The notes under the pieces are model-generated. The model searched no databases, had not been told where the DNA came from, and saw nothing but the letters and a program-made list of their open reading frames with translations. This document shows positions 25,699-34,049 of a DNA stretch of 42,685 nt, piece by piece. Every line of letters begins with the position of its first letter. The stretch's first letter is position 1. Made by a program: the position numbers and the translations under genes. Source of the stretch: Candidatus Parabeggiatoa sp. nov. 2 (GTDB lineage: Bacteria > Pseudomonadota > Gammaproteobacteria > Beggiatoales > Beggiatoaceae); the NCBI GenBank assembly GCA_002085445.1, contig NBMI01000056.1:1-42685 (forward strand), read 5' to 3'.

Positions 25699-27357
25699 TC
25701 AGGGGGCCGGTGGTGCTTCGGCGTTATAGGTGACACCGGCGGGCAGGGTATTGGTTAAAACCACATTGTTGGCAATATCAGGCCCTAGATTGGTGACAGT
25801 CACGGTGTAAATCAGGGGCATGTTGACAGTGACGGTTTGGGGAGCGGTGGCTATCTCGACTTTTAAGTCGGCCGTGGGCACGGACTCGAGTAGTTGAGTG
25901 GTTTTGGAAACGGTGTTATTAGCGGTGTTGGTATCCGTTTGATTGGCTGCAACCTCAACTTTGTTAGTCAATGTGCCGCTGCCCACAGCAGCTGGTGTCG
26001 TTACTGTCACAGTCACGGTGGCGGCCTTTTCCTTTTCAAGTGTTCCTAAGGCGCAGGTGACGACGTTGTTACTGGCATTATGGCTGCAACCGGGGCTGGC
26101 GGTGTCAAACGTGACGCCAATGGGTAGCGTATCGGTTAGGGTAACACCTGTCGCGGTATCTGGCCCGTTATTGGTAACGATGATGCTATAGCCCATGTCC
26201 TTGTTGATCGCAACTTGGGTGGGGGCCGTCATGGTGACTTGAAGGTCTGTCGAAATCAAACTGAATGCTGTCACGGCGTTACTAAATAAGGCCGCGGTAT
26301 AAACCAAGGCACCATCCGGGCTCGTTGTCACAGCCGTCACGCCATCGAGCGTGGTAATGCCACTGCTGTTTGAAATCGCTTGTTTAAATTCGAGTAAGCC
26401 CGTTGCGGTATCGCGATTAAACACGGCTAAGGCGTCATCATTAACGCCAGCCACATAGACATTGCTACCGTCTGGGCGAATAGCAACGCCTCTGGCACCG
26501 CTTAAGCCATTAATATTATTAGTGCCTTCTTGATGAGTTTGTAAATAGGTGAGTTCACCGGTGCTGGCATTGCGGCTAAAGGCGACGAGGGCATTGTCGG
26601 TGTTACTGACGACATAAACGTGGTTGTTGTTGGGACTGACTGTAACGGCATAAGCGCCACTGAGGCCGGTAATGGTGGGCCCGTCGTCGGGTTGGACACC
26701 GTTTTTGTAGGCGGCCACAAAGGCGAGCTCGCCTTGTTGGGGATTGCGGCTAAAGACGGCGACGGCGTTGTCATTTTTGCCGGTGACGTAAATAAAAAGG
26801 TTGTCTTTGCTAACAGCGACGGCCGTTGCGCCGGCTAATCCATCGACATTATTGACACCATCTTGTTGTTTTTGCAGGAATGTTAGGGTGCCGGTATTGA
26901 CATCGCGCTCAAAAACGACTATGGCGTTATCTCGCGTGCCAGTGACGTAGAGGCGCTGATTGTCGGAACTGATGGCGATGGCGCTGGCGCCGGCTAAACC
27001 TTCGACACCATTCACGCCGTTTTGTTGGATTTCGGCCAGGGTTAATTGGCCGCTGCTTGGATCGCGAGTAAAGACGACTATGGCGTTGTCGGTGGTACTG
27101 GCGACGTAGACGTGTTTGTTGTCAGGACTCACGGCGATGGCATTAGGCCCTTGTAGGCCGTTGTTACCAATGTCGCTATTTTTGATCACCTGTTGGAAAG
27201 TGAGTACGCCGGTGTTAGTATCACGGCTAAAGACGGCGACGGCGTTATCAAAAAAGCCAGTAGCATAGAGGTGGTTGCCTTGGGCGCTGAGGGCGAGGGC
27301 GTTGGCACCGCCGAGGCCATCAACGCCGTCCACGCCGTCTATGACTGCAGTCAACAT
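25699..27357 (-). CDS. Giant DUF11/beta-propeller surface protein, N-terminal part of a broken gene
   Basis: This 552-codon frame has a first YVTN-type beta-propeller of eight or so 40-55-residue blades (about 1-360) with the signature DNAVAVFSRD.TG.LTF. DUF11 units follow from about 368 (ITVTNNGPDTATGVTL-like), and the frame ends abruptly in LPAGVTYNAEAPPAP. A complete DUF11 unit would continue for about 45 residues. Instead, the DNA jumps to GPLTFTASVS, the end of a unit, in the frame of the downstream half. This indicates a deletion of roughly 120-140 bp with a frameshift near 25705-25715. The protein has no signal peptide in this frame, although the partner giant protein at 34050 has one. 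It is either a pseudogene or an assembly error inside a repeat. Confidence 0.8.
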   Translation of the reverse strand: MLTAVIDGVDGVDGLGGANALALSAQGNHLYATGFFDNAVAVFSRDTNTGVLTFQQVIKNSDIGNNGLQGPNAIAVSPDNKHVYVASTTDNAIVVFTRDPSSGQLTLAEIQQNGVNGVEGLAGASAIAISSDNQRLYVTGTRDNAIVVFERDVNTGTLTFLQKQQDGVNNVDGLAGATAVAVSKDNLFIYVTGKNDNAVAVFSRNPQQGELAFVAAYKNGVQPDDGPTITGLSGAYAVTVSPNNNHVYVVSNTDNALVAFSRNASTGELTYLQTHQEGTNNINGLSGARGVAIRPDGSNVYVAGVNDDALAVFNRDTATGLLEFKQAISNSSGITTLDGVTAVTTSPDGALVYTAALFSNAVTAFSLISTDLQVTMTAPTQVAINKDMGYSIIVTNNGPDTATGVTLTDTLPIGVTFDTASPGCSHNASNNVVTCALGTLEKEKAATVTVTVTTPAAVGSGTLTNKVEVAANQTDTNTANNTVSKTTQLLESVPTADLKVEIATAPQTVTVNMPLIYTVTVTNLGPDIANNVVLTNTLPAGVTYNAEAPPAP

Positions 27358-27376
27358 TTTTAGGGTTTATAGATTT

Positions 27377-27395
27377 CATTAATGGGTCTCCTTTC
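27377..27395 (-). promoter_or_regulatory. Shine-Dalgarno plus ATG out of frame with the DUF11 gene
   Basis: On the minus strand GAAAGGAGA (27387-27395) sits about 7 bases before an ATG at 27379. That ATG (MKSINPKNV...) is in a different frame from the long propeller frame that starts 22 bases later at 27357. It looks like the original start of the gene, with the signal-peptide coding part lost by a frameshifting deletion just after it. Confidence 0.6.
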
Positions 27396-27479
27396 AATTT
27401 TTAATCGGTGATTGTGTTGAGTGCGATGTTGTTACTATAGTTATAAGGATTGCACATAAATGAGGATAATGCATGCGAA

Positions 27480-27805
27480 TTTACAGGGATTGTATATAAT
27501 AAAGGATTGGTTCGTGGCGAGTTCTAAAGCCTACAGGGATTGTATATAATAAAGGATTGGTTCGTGGCGAGTTCTACAGGGATTGCATATAATCAAGGAT
27601 TGGTTCGTGGCGAGTTTTTAAGCTCTACAGGGATTCGTTATAATAAAGGATTGGAGCGTGGCGAGTTTTTAAGCTCTACAGGGATTCGTTATAATAAAGG
27701 ATTGGTTCGTGGCGAGTTCTAAAGTCATCTACAGGGATTGTTCTACAGGGATTGTATATAATAAAGGATTGGAGCGTGGCGAGTTTTTAAGCAGAGAGGT
27801 TTTTA
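27480..27805. repeat. ~50 bp tandem repeats containing TATAAT
   Basis: About six units of the pattern CTACAGGGATTGTATATAAT, AAAGGATTGGTTCGTGGCGA, GTTCTAAAG lie in tandem with length variation. Some copies read ATTCGTTATAATAAAGG. Each carries a TATAAT-like hexamer. The inverse form of the same sequence (AACGAATCCTTGTAG) makes up the array at 27845-28262. Confidence 0.8.
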
Positions 27806-27844
27806 TCCGTTTTTCTAACGAACCCCTGTAGGCACGCTTTATCC

Positions 27845-28262
27845 TAGTTAGCTTTATCCTTTATTATAACGAATCCTTGTAGTTTGCTTTAATCCGTTAT
27901 TATAACGAATCCTTGTAGTTTGCTTTAATCCGTTATTATAACGAATCCTTGTAGTTTGCTTTTGTAGTTTGCTTTAATCCGTTATTATAACGAATCCTTG
28001 TAGTTTGCTTTAATCCGTTATTATAACGAATCCTTGTAATTTGCTTTAATCCGTTATTATAACGAATCCTTGTAGTTTGCTTTATTATAACGAATCCTTG
28101 TAGTTTGCTTTAATCCGTTATTATAACGAATCCTTGTAGTTTGCTTTAATCCGTTATTATAACGAATCCTTGTAGTTTGCTTTATCCTTGTAGTTTGCTG
28201 TCGTATCCGTTTTTATAACGAATCCTTGTAGTTTGCTGTCGTATCCGTTTTTATAATATAAC
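27845..28262. repeat. 36 bp tandem repeats, inverted relative to the previous array
   Basis: About ten units of 36 bp each read TTTGCTTTAATCCG, TTATTATAACGAATCC, TTGTAG. A few are truncated to TTTGCTTTATT or TTTGCTTTTG. The unit is the reverse complement of the CTACAGGGATTCGTTATAAT unit at 27480-27805, so the two arrays face each other and could form a very long cruciform or hairpin. The gap to 28412 has no gene; ATACAACGTG-like AT-rich DNA follows. Confidence 0.85.
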
Positions 28263-28412
28263 GAACCGAAGGTTCGCAAAGCTAATCCTTGTTGGCCTTG
28301 GCAAATAAAGCCGTTTCTGCTAAAATTATCGCTCACTCTCCATGGCTTAATCGCCATGCTTTTAAGCGAAGCGCAACCGCCCTTTACCTATACCACATTA
28401 ATAATACAACGT

Positions 28413-28585
28413 GTTGACCGGGTTATGGCAATGACGCCAATTGAAACAAAATTTTCCTAATGGCTTGTTGATAATTTTCAGGTTGACCGGATTATGGCAA
28501 TGACGCCAATTGAAACAAAATTTTCCTAATGGCTTGTTGATAATTTTCAGGTTGACCGGATTATGGCAATGACGCCAATTGAAAC
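28413..28585. CRISPR. CRISPR-like mini-array: three 35 bp repeats, two identical spacers
   Basis: Repeats lie at 28413-28447, 28482-28516 and 28551-28585, exactly 69 bp apart. They start GTTGACCGG and end GCCAATTGAAAC; ATTGAAAC is the classical 3' end of many CRISPR repeats. The first copy differs by one base. The two 34 bp spacers (AAAATTTTCCTAATGGCTTG...) are identical, which is odd for a real CRISPR array. The reverse complement (GTTTCAATTGGCGTCATTG...) aligns with the repeats at 30.2, 31.3 and 41 kb. No cas gene is in the window. Confidence 0.5.
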
Positions 28586-28769
28586 AAGAATTTCGCTCTA
28601 ATCAAAGATTAACTCATCATTGATAACCCAGAAATAATAGCCAAATCAGTCAGCATAACTTTTGAAAGACGAGTGGCTCAAGCCAAAATTAGAATTGCTG
28701 TGAAGGTTGGGTATTGGCACAATACTGAATATTAAGTTTGGCAATTGTTATACAACTAGGAGAAAACTG

Positions 28770-29711
28770 ATGAACGAAAATGGTTGGATTGACACACTGA
28801 GGCGAGCGACGTATCCACCGCTTGCGGCTTTATTGGCTGTTTTGGCTATTGTTGTTGTTGGGCCTAGAGTAGTCCAAGCGGACAATTGGGAGGAAGCGTG
28901 GCAGTGCGGCCCGATGGTGATGTCCCTGAGTTGCTATCGAGATACTGATGTCGGTGGCGCTCCGATTACCCTGGAGACTAGGGTTTGTCTGAAGGAAGAC
29001 TGTGTGCGATGGAAACTGCGAGTTGGCAAGGAGCTCCGTGTGTCGGGCTGTGAGGATGGTGATCTGGAGCAGCTAATCGAGCTATTGGCCTCGTCGGGCA
29101 TACAATATTGGAACGCACGGCCCGGAGGGGAAAGGGCGGTGGAATGCAAGAAGGCCAAGTCACAGGGGGTGATGGTTGCCCCGCCGACGCGCAGTGGAAG
29201 TTTCGTTTATAAAAACGATGCCGAGAATTTGCAAAGTTTGATTGAAACCATAAGAATTTCGGCCATCAAGAAGGACTATAAATTGGCCGCGACTTTGACA
29301 CAGGGCCTTTTCCCAAACGCTGATCGAATCCGGCGTGCCTTAAAAGATGACACACCACAGAAAATTGTGGATAGTCTTGGAAATATGTACAAAAAATGGA
29401 CTCCTTCACCTGATGATACCATCGCGTGGGCTACTTCCTTGGTAGCTGATCCAAAAAAATCAGAAATCACAGTATATGGTGCAACGACTGAACAGATTGC
29501 CGCTCAGGAAGGCGGTGCGGCCTACCACTTTCCTGGAGGGGCGATACGTCTCGCCAAGACCATCCTCAAGCCGGGTATGACATTTTATGAAGTTAAATTA
29601 GTTGAGCCCGGCAAGCGTTGGGGGGTGAGATATCAGATGTTTTTTTGGGATGGCGACCGCTGGTGTATGCTCGGGCCGGCGTGGCGAATCAAAAGGCGAA
29701 GCAACAGATAG
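28770..29711 (+). CDS. Secreted or membrane-anchored protein of unknown function
   Basis: This 313-residue protein starts at the ATG at 28770 (MNENGWIDTLRRATYPPL), chosen because an AGGAG lies 7 bases upstream. A start 63 bases earlier is less likely. A hydrophobic segment (ALLAVLAIVVVG, about 19-32) ending VVQADN reads as a signal peptide or an N-terminal anchor. The mature part has several cysteines (WQCGP, LSCYRD, VCLKEDC, VSGCE) in its first 120 residues. The second half ends YQMFFWDGDRWCMLGPAWR, compatible with a compact beta domain. The first ~430 bp are distinctly GC-richer than the rest, as if the gene were a fusion. It is isolated between two repeat arrays of the same family. No family is recognised. 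Confidence 0.75.
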   Translation: MNENGWIDTLRRATYPPLAALLAVLAIVVVGPRVVQADNWEEAWQCGPMVMSLSCYRDTDVGGAPITLETRVCLKEDCVRWKLRVGKELRVSGCEDGDLEQLIELLASSGIQYWNARPGGERAVECKKAKSQGVMVAPPTRSGSFVYKNDAENLQSLIETIRISAIKKDYKLAATLTQGLFPNADRIRRALKDDTPQKIVDSLGNMYKKWTPSPDDTIAWATSLVADPKKSEITVYGATTEQIAAQEGGAAYHFPGGAIRLAKTILKPGMTFYEVKLVEPGKRWGVRYQMFFWDGDRWCMLGPAWRIKRRSNR

Positions 29712-29741
29712 TCCGGTGGGTGGTCTGCTCCCGACGTTGAG

Positions 29742-30170
29742 ACCTACAGGGATTGTATATAATCTACAGGGATTGTATATAATAAAGGATTGGATCGTGG
29801 CGAGTTCTAAAGCAGAGAGGTTTTTATCCGTTTTTATAACGAATCCTTGTAGGCACGCTTTATCCTTGTAGTTTGACGAACAATAACTACAGGGATTGCA
29901 TATAATCTACAGGGATTGTATATAATAAAGGATTGGATCGTGGCGAGTTCTAAAGCAGAGAAGTTTTTATCCGTTTTTATAACGAATCCTTGTAGGCACG
30001 CTTTATCCGTTTTTATAACGAATCCTTGTAGGCACGCTTTATCCTGCTTTATCCGTTTTTATAACGAATCCTTGTAGTTTGCTGTATCCTTTATTATAAC
30101 GAATCCTTGTAATTTGCTTTATCCTTGTAGTTTGCTTTATCCTTGTAGTTTGCTTTATCCTTGTAGTTAT
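29742..30170. repeat. Mixed-orientation copies of the 36-50 bp repeats
   Basis: Units CTACAGGGATTGTATATAAT (29742, 29764, 29888, 29911) alternate with the inverse TTTTTATAACGAATCCTTGT (several, 29830-30080) and end in a run of TTGTAGTTTGCTTTATCC units (30107-30170). This is the same family as 27480-28262. The coding gene at 28770-29711 is therefore bracketed by the same repeats on both sides. Confidence 0.8.
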
Positions 30171-30477
30171 TTAGGCCAATATCGGCGATTGAGACACATT
30201 TATTAATCCTGGCGAGCCGCGCACACCCGTTCTAATATGAACGGGTACGCCAAGAAAGGCAATTTTCCTCAAACGCTTGAGCGGATAAAATAACCTGAAG
30301 GTTTAGGCAGTCCATACCGAGGTAGGCCATTGAGACGCTAAACAGAGATAATAGGCAACTAACCCGTGGGAATTGAGCGGGAATGCCAAAGTCGGCAATT
30401 GAGACACAAATATCCGATCTTGGAAGAAAAACAAATCGCACGAAGGCCGGGAATACCAAGGTAGGCCATTGAGACAC
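30168..30477 (-). CRISPR. Degenerate CRISPR-like array with distinct spacers
   Basis: Read on the plus strand, repeats end in CATTGAGACAC or AATTGAGACAC at 30197, 30337, 30407 and 30477. A worn copy is near 30267 (CGCCAAGAAAGGCAATT). The spacing is about 70 bp throughout. A well-kept copy reads GGGAATACCAAGGTAGGCCA and TTGAGACAC. The four ~35 bp intervals (ATTTATTAATCC..., AAACGCTTGAGC..., CTAAACAGAG..., AAATATCCGATC...) are all different, as in a real array. Repeats diverge at several positions, so the array is probably old and inactive. Reverse-complement orientation (GTGTCTCAATGGCC...) matches the 31.3 and 41 kb arrays. No leader or cas gene is seen. Confidence 0.5.
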
Positions 30478-30531
30478 TTGCGTTTTTTATACGACTGTTT
30501 GAGTCCGAGTTGCCAAAGCAGACAACATTAA

Positions 30532-30566
30532 AAAAACCTCCATAGTCAAAAAACTTTGGAGGTTTG
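30532..30566 (-). terminator. Rho-independent terminator-like hairpin downstream of rnpB
   Basis: AAACCTCCA (30534-30542) and TGGAGGTTT (30557-30565) form a 9 bp perfect stem with a 14 base loop. On the minus strand the stem is followed by a run of T (TTTTTT, 30531-30536), so it would stop transcripts coming from rnpB. Confidence 0.6.
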
Positions 30567-30600
30567 TTCATCAGTTAAAAAAAACAATCATTTCACTCTA

Positions 30601-30722
30601 TGGCCCACAATTTGTAGGTTTGACGTATTAATGTTAAGGGTTTAATCGTCAAAAAATTTTTTTTAATCAATTAATGGATTAAGCTAAATTTTATATAACT
30701 TATTGAAAAATTGAACTCACGT
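30601..30722. repeat. GGCCCACAATTT...AACTCACGT repeat, copy 1
   Basis: It starts TGGCCCACAATTTGTAGGTT, continues GACGTATTAATGTTAAGGG and ends ACTTATTGAAAAATTGAACT CACGT. Copies are inside 31786-31928 and, inverted, at 42528-42670. It is AT-rich with no open frame, a MITE or relic. Confidence 0.75.
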
Positions 30723-30748
30723 CTATAACAAACGAAAAAAACGAAAAA

Positions 30749-31120
<372 letters not shown>

Positions 31121-31300
31121 GCATTTAATATAGAACATTTACTCAAAAAAGTCACCCTTTATGATAATTGGGGCTGTTAGTTAAACCAAGGTTTTCAAAG
31201 CCTCGGAGGATTTTGCCACGGAAAAAACTTCTATGGATGACTATACATTAGTAGCCAAATCACCAAAATCACCATTCAAGCCCCAGGTATGCGCCCAGAT

Positions 31301-31647
31301 TACCACACCCGACTTGACACATTCTTGAACTTATGACAAGTACGATTGCGTCTCAATGGCCGACATTGGCACGCCCGGCTTGACACATTCTTGAAACTTA
31401 TGACAACTACGGTTGCGTCTCAATTGCCGGCATTGGCACGCCCGGCTTGACACATTCCTTAAACTTATGACAACTACGGTTGCGTCTCAATTGCCGGCAT
31501 TGGCACACCCGGCTTGACACATTTTCGACATCAAGTACGATTGCGTCTCAATGGCCGAATTGGCACACCCGGCTTGACACATTCCTTAAACTTATGACAA
31601 CTACGACTGCATCTCAATTGCCGATATTGGCACGCCCGGCTTGGCAC
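31301..31647 (+). CRISPR. CRISPR-like array with nearly identical spacers
   Basis: Repeats of 36-37 bp lie at 31350-31386, 31417-31453, 31484-31520, 31545-31580 and 31611-31647, with a partial one ending at 31320. They begin GTCTCAATTGCCGGCATTGG and end CCCGGCTTGACAC. Intervals are mostly 30 bp (one of 24 bp), and nearly all read ATTCTTGAAACTTATGACAA plus CTACGGTTGC. The period is therefore 67 bp, with both parts conserved. The repeat is homologous to the 30.2 kb, 28.4 kb and 41 kb loci. The array points away from rnpB and towards the TnpB-like gene 0.6 kb downstream. The identical intervals argue for tandem amplification instead of spacer acquisition. Confidence 0.5.
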
Positions 31648-31652
31648 ATTTT

Positions 31653-31928
31653 AACGTGAGTTCGACTTTAAATATCAGTGAGTTATATAATTATTAATTA
31701 TATCAACTCGTTATTTATAATGAGTTTTAAATCAATCAGTTAAAAACTTTCGCCAACAAGCAAAACTTGGCTCTAACACTCGAAGGCCCACAATTTTCGG
31801 GTTATTAACGTATTAATGTTAAGGGCTTCATTGTCAAAAAAATATTTTTTAATCAACTAATTATTTTCAACCAATTGATATCGATAAAATTTATATAACT
31901 TATTGAAAAATAAGTAGAACTCACGTTT
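31653..31928. repeat. Element with AACGTGAGTT / AACTCACGTT terminal inverted repeats
   Basis: It opens AACGTGAGTT (31653-31662) and closes AACTCACGTT (31919-31928). It includes a GGCCCACAATTTTCGGGTTA block (31785 onwards) shared with 30601 and 42528. A smaller element with the same ends is at 41879-41984. There are no open frames. From 31929 to 32183 nothing beyond a short ATTTCTTGG region is seen. Confidence 0.7.
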
Positions 31929-32183
31929 TTATGACAGTTACCCCGAAGGGTAAAATGTGAATAGGTGCAACCTGTGAGATTAAAGACGCACCACGTTGTT
32001 TGAATGTGCATAAGTGGGTAAATAAAAATCTAACGAGCGGCTTGTGAGTCGCTTTTGCTCCTACTACAAACAGTTCAAAACCTTGGCGGTGCAGCGTCTA
32101 GCACAAAATTTCTTGGTTACCTTTAACCATTCTTGCCTAGTTTGATCAATAAATTAGGTGATTGAAAAATTTCATCGATTCGC

Positions 32184-32212
32184 TTGACATTTTTTTTTAT
32201 TCAGTCTTAAAT
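32184..32212 (+). promoter_or_regulatory. Candidate sigma70 promoter for the TnpB-like gene
   Basis: TTGACA at 32184-32189 matches the -35 consensus exactly, with a 17 bp spacer to TTAAAT (32207-32212, 4 of 6 of the -10 consensus). It lies about 50 bp before the ATG at 32260. This is sequence match only. Confidence 0.45.
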
Positions 32213-32259
32213 ATTTATTTAAATAAATTTTCGATTAACCATTATGTCAAACTCTAAAA

Positions 32260-33549
32260 ATGAAAAAAGCCAAAAAAGTCACTCGAATTGTGTACAGCGA
32301 TGATCTAAACCAAGCTAAATACGATGCGCTAAATGAAATTGCTAAACGGTGCGGTTCTATTCGCACCGAAGTCTGGCGCAACTATGGCTCGATTGGTGGG
32401 CTTGGTGCCAGATTCCGTCCGGTGCGTGATGGCTGGATAGCTGATAAACATGTCAAAAATTTACCGCAACGGATATGGCGTGTGACGTTATCTGATTCGT
32501 TAGATGATATAAAAGCTAACCGCGAAGCGGCCAAAGAGATCGTTAAACGCCATATTTTTAGAAATATTGATGATAAGGATAAACGTAAAGAGTTATTTAA
32601 AAAGTTAAAAAATGATTCTGTTTGGGTTAATGATCCCTATTTGCGCCGCCTCATGCGGAAATATTGGAAACATGGAAAAAACAATACTTTTAATCAAATT
32701 GTTTTAGAACCAGGCAGTTATAAGTGTTTTTCGCATAATGGCAAAAATTATATTGAAGTCATTAGCTTAAAAAGAGGATCGCTCCTTGCTATTCCTGTAG
32801 GAACTAATTACTCCATAACGGGACAAATTAGGTTAATTCTGCGCGGTGGTCAAGTTGAAATTCATTACACGATAGACAATACTGATGAGCGTGCTTGTGG
32901 TTCAAAAAAAATTGGTATAGATAAAGGCTATACTGAGGCTTTTGTTGATTCTGATGGTAACTTTCATGGCAAGGGATTAGGCGAAGTCTTATCAAAAGAA
33001 TCTGATTATTTAAAGATAAAATACCAAAGACGCAATAAGATCAAAGCGGTTTTGGGAAAAATTGAACAAAAGAATCCCAAAAAAGCTAGAAGGATTATTG
33101 TTTTTACGGCAGTTAATCGTGTTGTTGATAAGGCAAAGACTGTTGTTTGTGAGGATTTAACAAAAACGTTCAAGTCAAGAAAGAATTATGGTAAAAATAC
33201 CAATCGTCGTTTAAGCGGTTGGGTGAAAGGTTTGATGGCTTCGGCCATTGATATAGTGGCTTCCCGAAGAGGTTCTAGGGTAGTTCAGGTCAACGCGGCG
33301 TACACTTCTCAAATTTGTTCACAGTGCGGATGCCTCGGCAAACGTACTGGAAATAAGTTTCACTGTGCCTGGGGGTGCGGGGCGGTTATGCAAACAGACT
33401 TGAACGCAGCGGTCAATATTCTGGCAAGATCAGACGATAAAGAGCTACATCGGTGGCTTAGACAGCCCATCCTGGACTCTAGTTGCAATTCATGGACGAA
33501 TTATCAACAGAGAGCGAATTATCAGGGAGATGTGATCAGGGATGACTAA
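32260..33549 (+). CDS. tnpB: TnpB-like RuvC nuclease (IS200/IS605-type OrfB or type V-U-like)
   Basis: This 429-residue RNA-guided-nuclease-type protein has a split RuvC domain: D221 in KIGIDKG, E298 in TVVCEDL and D380 in MQTDLNAAVNIL. The zinc-binding part lies between the last two acidic residues: CSQC at 353-356 and CAWGC at 369-373. The second pair is CxxxC, where common TnpB has CxxC. The N-terminal half is basic and helical (RIWRVTLSD, AKEIVKRHI), the usual recognition lobe. TnpB/Cas12 enzymes use a guide RNA to cut DNA; that is family knowledge. No tnpA is adjacent. The residues after 390 (SDDKELHRWLR...) form a C-terminal tail. CRISPR-like arrays lie upstream. There is no clear Shine-Dalgarno; the start follows the MKKAKKVTRIVYSDD reading. 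Confidence 0.82.
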   Translation: MKKAKKVTRIVYSDDLNQAKYDALNEIAKRCGSIRTEVWRNYGSIGGLGARFRPVRDGWIADKHVKNLPQRIWRVTLSDSLDDIKANREAAKEIVKRHIFRNIDDKDKRKELFKKLKNDSVWVNDPYLRRLMRKYWKHGKNNTFNQIVLEPGSYKCFSHNGKNYIEVISLKRGSLLAIPVGTNYSITGQIRLILRGGQVEIHYTIDNTDERACGSKKIGIDKGYTEAFVDSDGNFHGKGLGEVLSKESDYLKIKYQRRNKIKAVLGKIEQKNPKKARRIIVFTAVNRVVDKAKTVVCEDLTKTFKSRKNYGKNTNRRLSGWVKGLMASAIDIVASRRGSRVVQVNAAYTSQICSQCGCLGKRTGNKFHCAWGCGAVMQTDLNAAVNILARSDDKELHRWLRQPILDSSCNSWTNYQQRANYQGDVIRDD

Positions 33550-33735
33550 GAAAAAAGAAGCTGGTGCGGATATTTCTGCTTTCCCGCACTTGGGCGTTGC
33601 CCTTTTTTATAATCTCGCCCAGAGCCAGGTAGTTACACTGGCTATATTAATCTCGCACGCACCAAAGGGGCTGGCTGGAAGGGGCGTTGCCCTTGGCTAT
33701 ATTATACTGAACAAAACTGAGTCTTTTGTCATTTC
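33541..33735 (+). ncRNA. Candidate omegaRNA / structured 3' region of the TnpB-like gene
   Basis: Just after the stop codon are three small stems. GGGC-GTT-GCCC followed by TTTTTT is at 33592-33608, GCCAG...CTGGC at 33624-33642, and a second GGGC-GTT-GCCC near 33682-33692. The words TTGGCTATATTA and CTGGCTATATTAA recur. TnpB guide RNAs are encoded at this place, overlapping or following the tnpB 3' end. No covariance support was possible. The first stem with its T run could also be a terminator. Confidence 0.4.
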
Positions 33736-33743
33736 GAGTAGGC

Positions 33744-33941
33744 TAGGACTTACGCCTTGACAAACTCAATTTTTTGTTTTCATGATAAATATCATCGGGT
33801 TATAAAAATTTTACCAACGACTAAATCTGTCAAAATTGACCAAAAACTTGAAAAAAAACTTCAGCCTAGACACCCAAATTTGTAATGCTTTGTATTTAAA
33901 AGGGAGCATAAAAATTTTCATCTGTCAATGCGTAAGTCCTA
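33744..33941. repeat. MITE-like element with TAGGACTTACGC terminal inverted repeats
   Basis: TAGGACTTACGCCTTGACA (33744-33762) is mirrored by TGTCAATGCGTAAGTCCTA (33923-33941). The inner part is AT-rich and non-coding. The rest of the gap to 34049 has no gene; GCAATTCACAATTCACAATTCG (34010 onwards) is low complexity. Confidence 0.8.
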
Positions 33942-34049
33942 TAGACGATAAATCTTGATGCAATTGCCAGTATTGATGTTTCGCAAAACGGCTCTCGCCA
34001 AAAGCGCAATTCACAATTCACAATTCGTTTACGTCACAATTATATAAAT

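Noticed and set aside
20586..27000. Numerous long open frames opposite the DUF11 gene
   Set aside because: They are shadows created by the GC-rich, repetitive coding sequence on the minus strand.
27845..28262. 36 bp tandem repeats read as a CRISPR array
   Set aside because: The repeats are directly adjacent with no spacers between them, so this is a plain tandem array.
33542..33760. 72-residue open frame overlapping the end of the TnpB-like gene
   Set aside because: The DNA is better explained by hairpins and a repeat end; the protein has no family-like features and begins within the previous gene.
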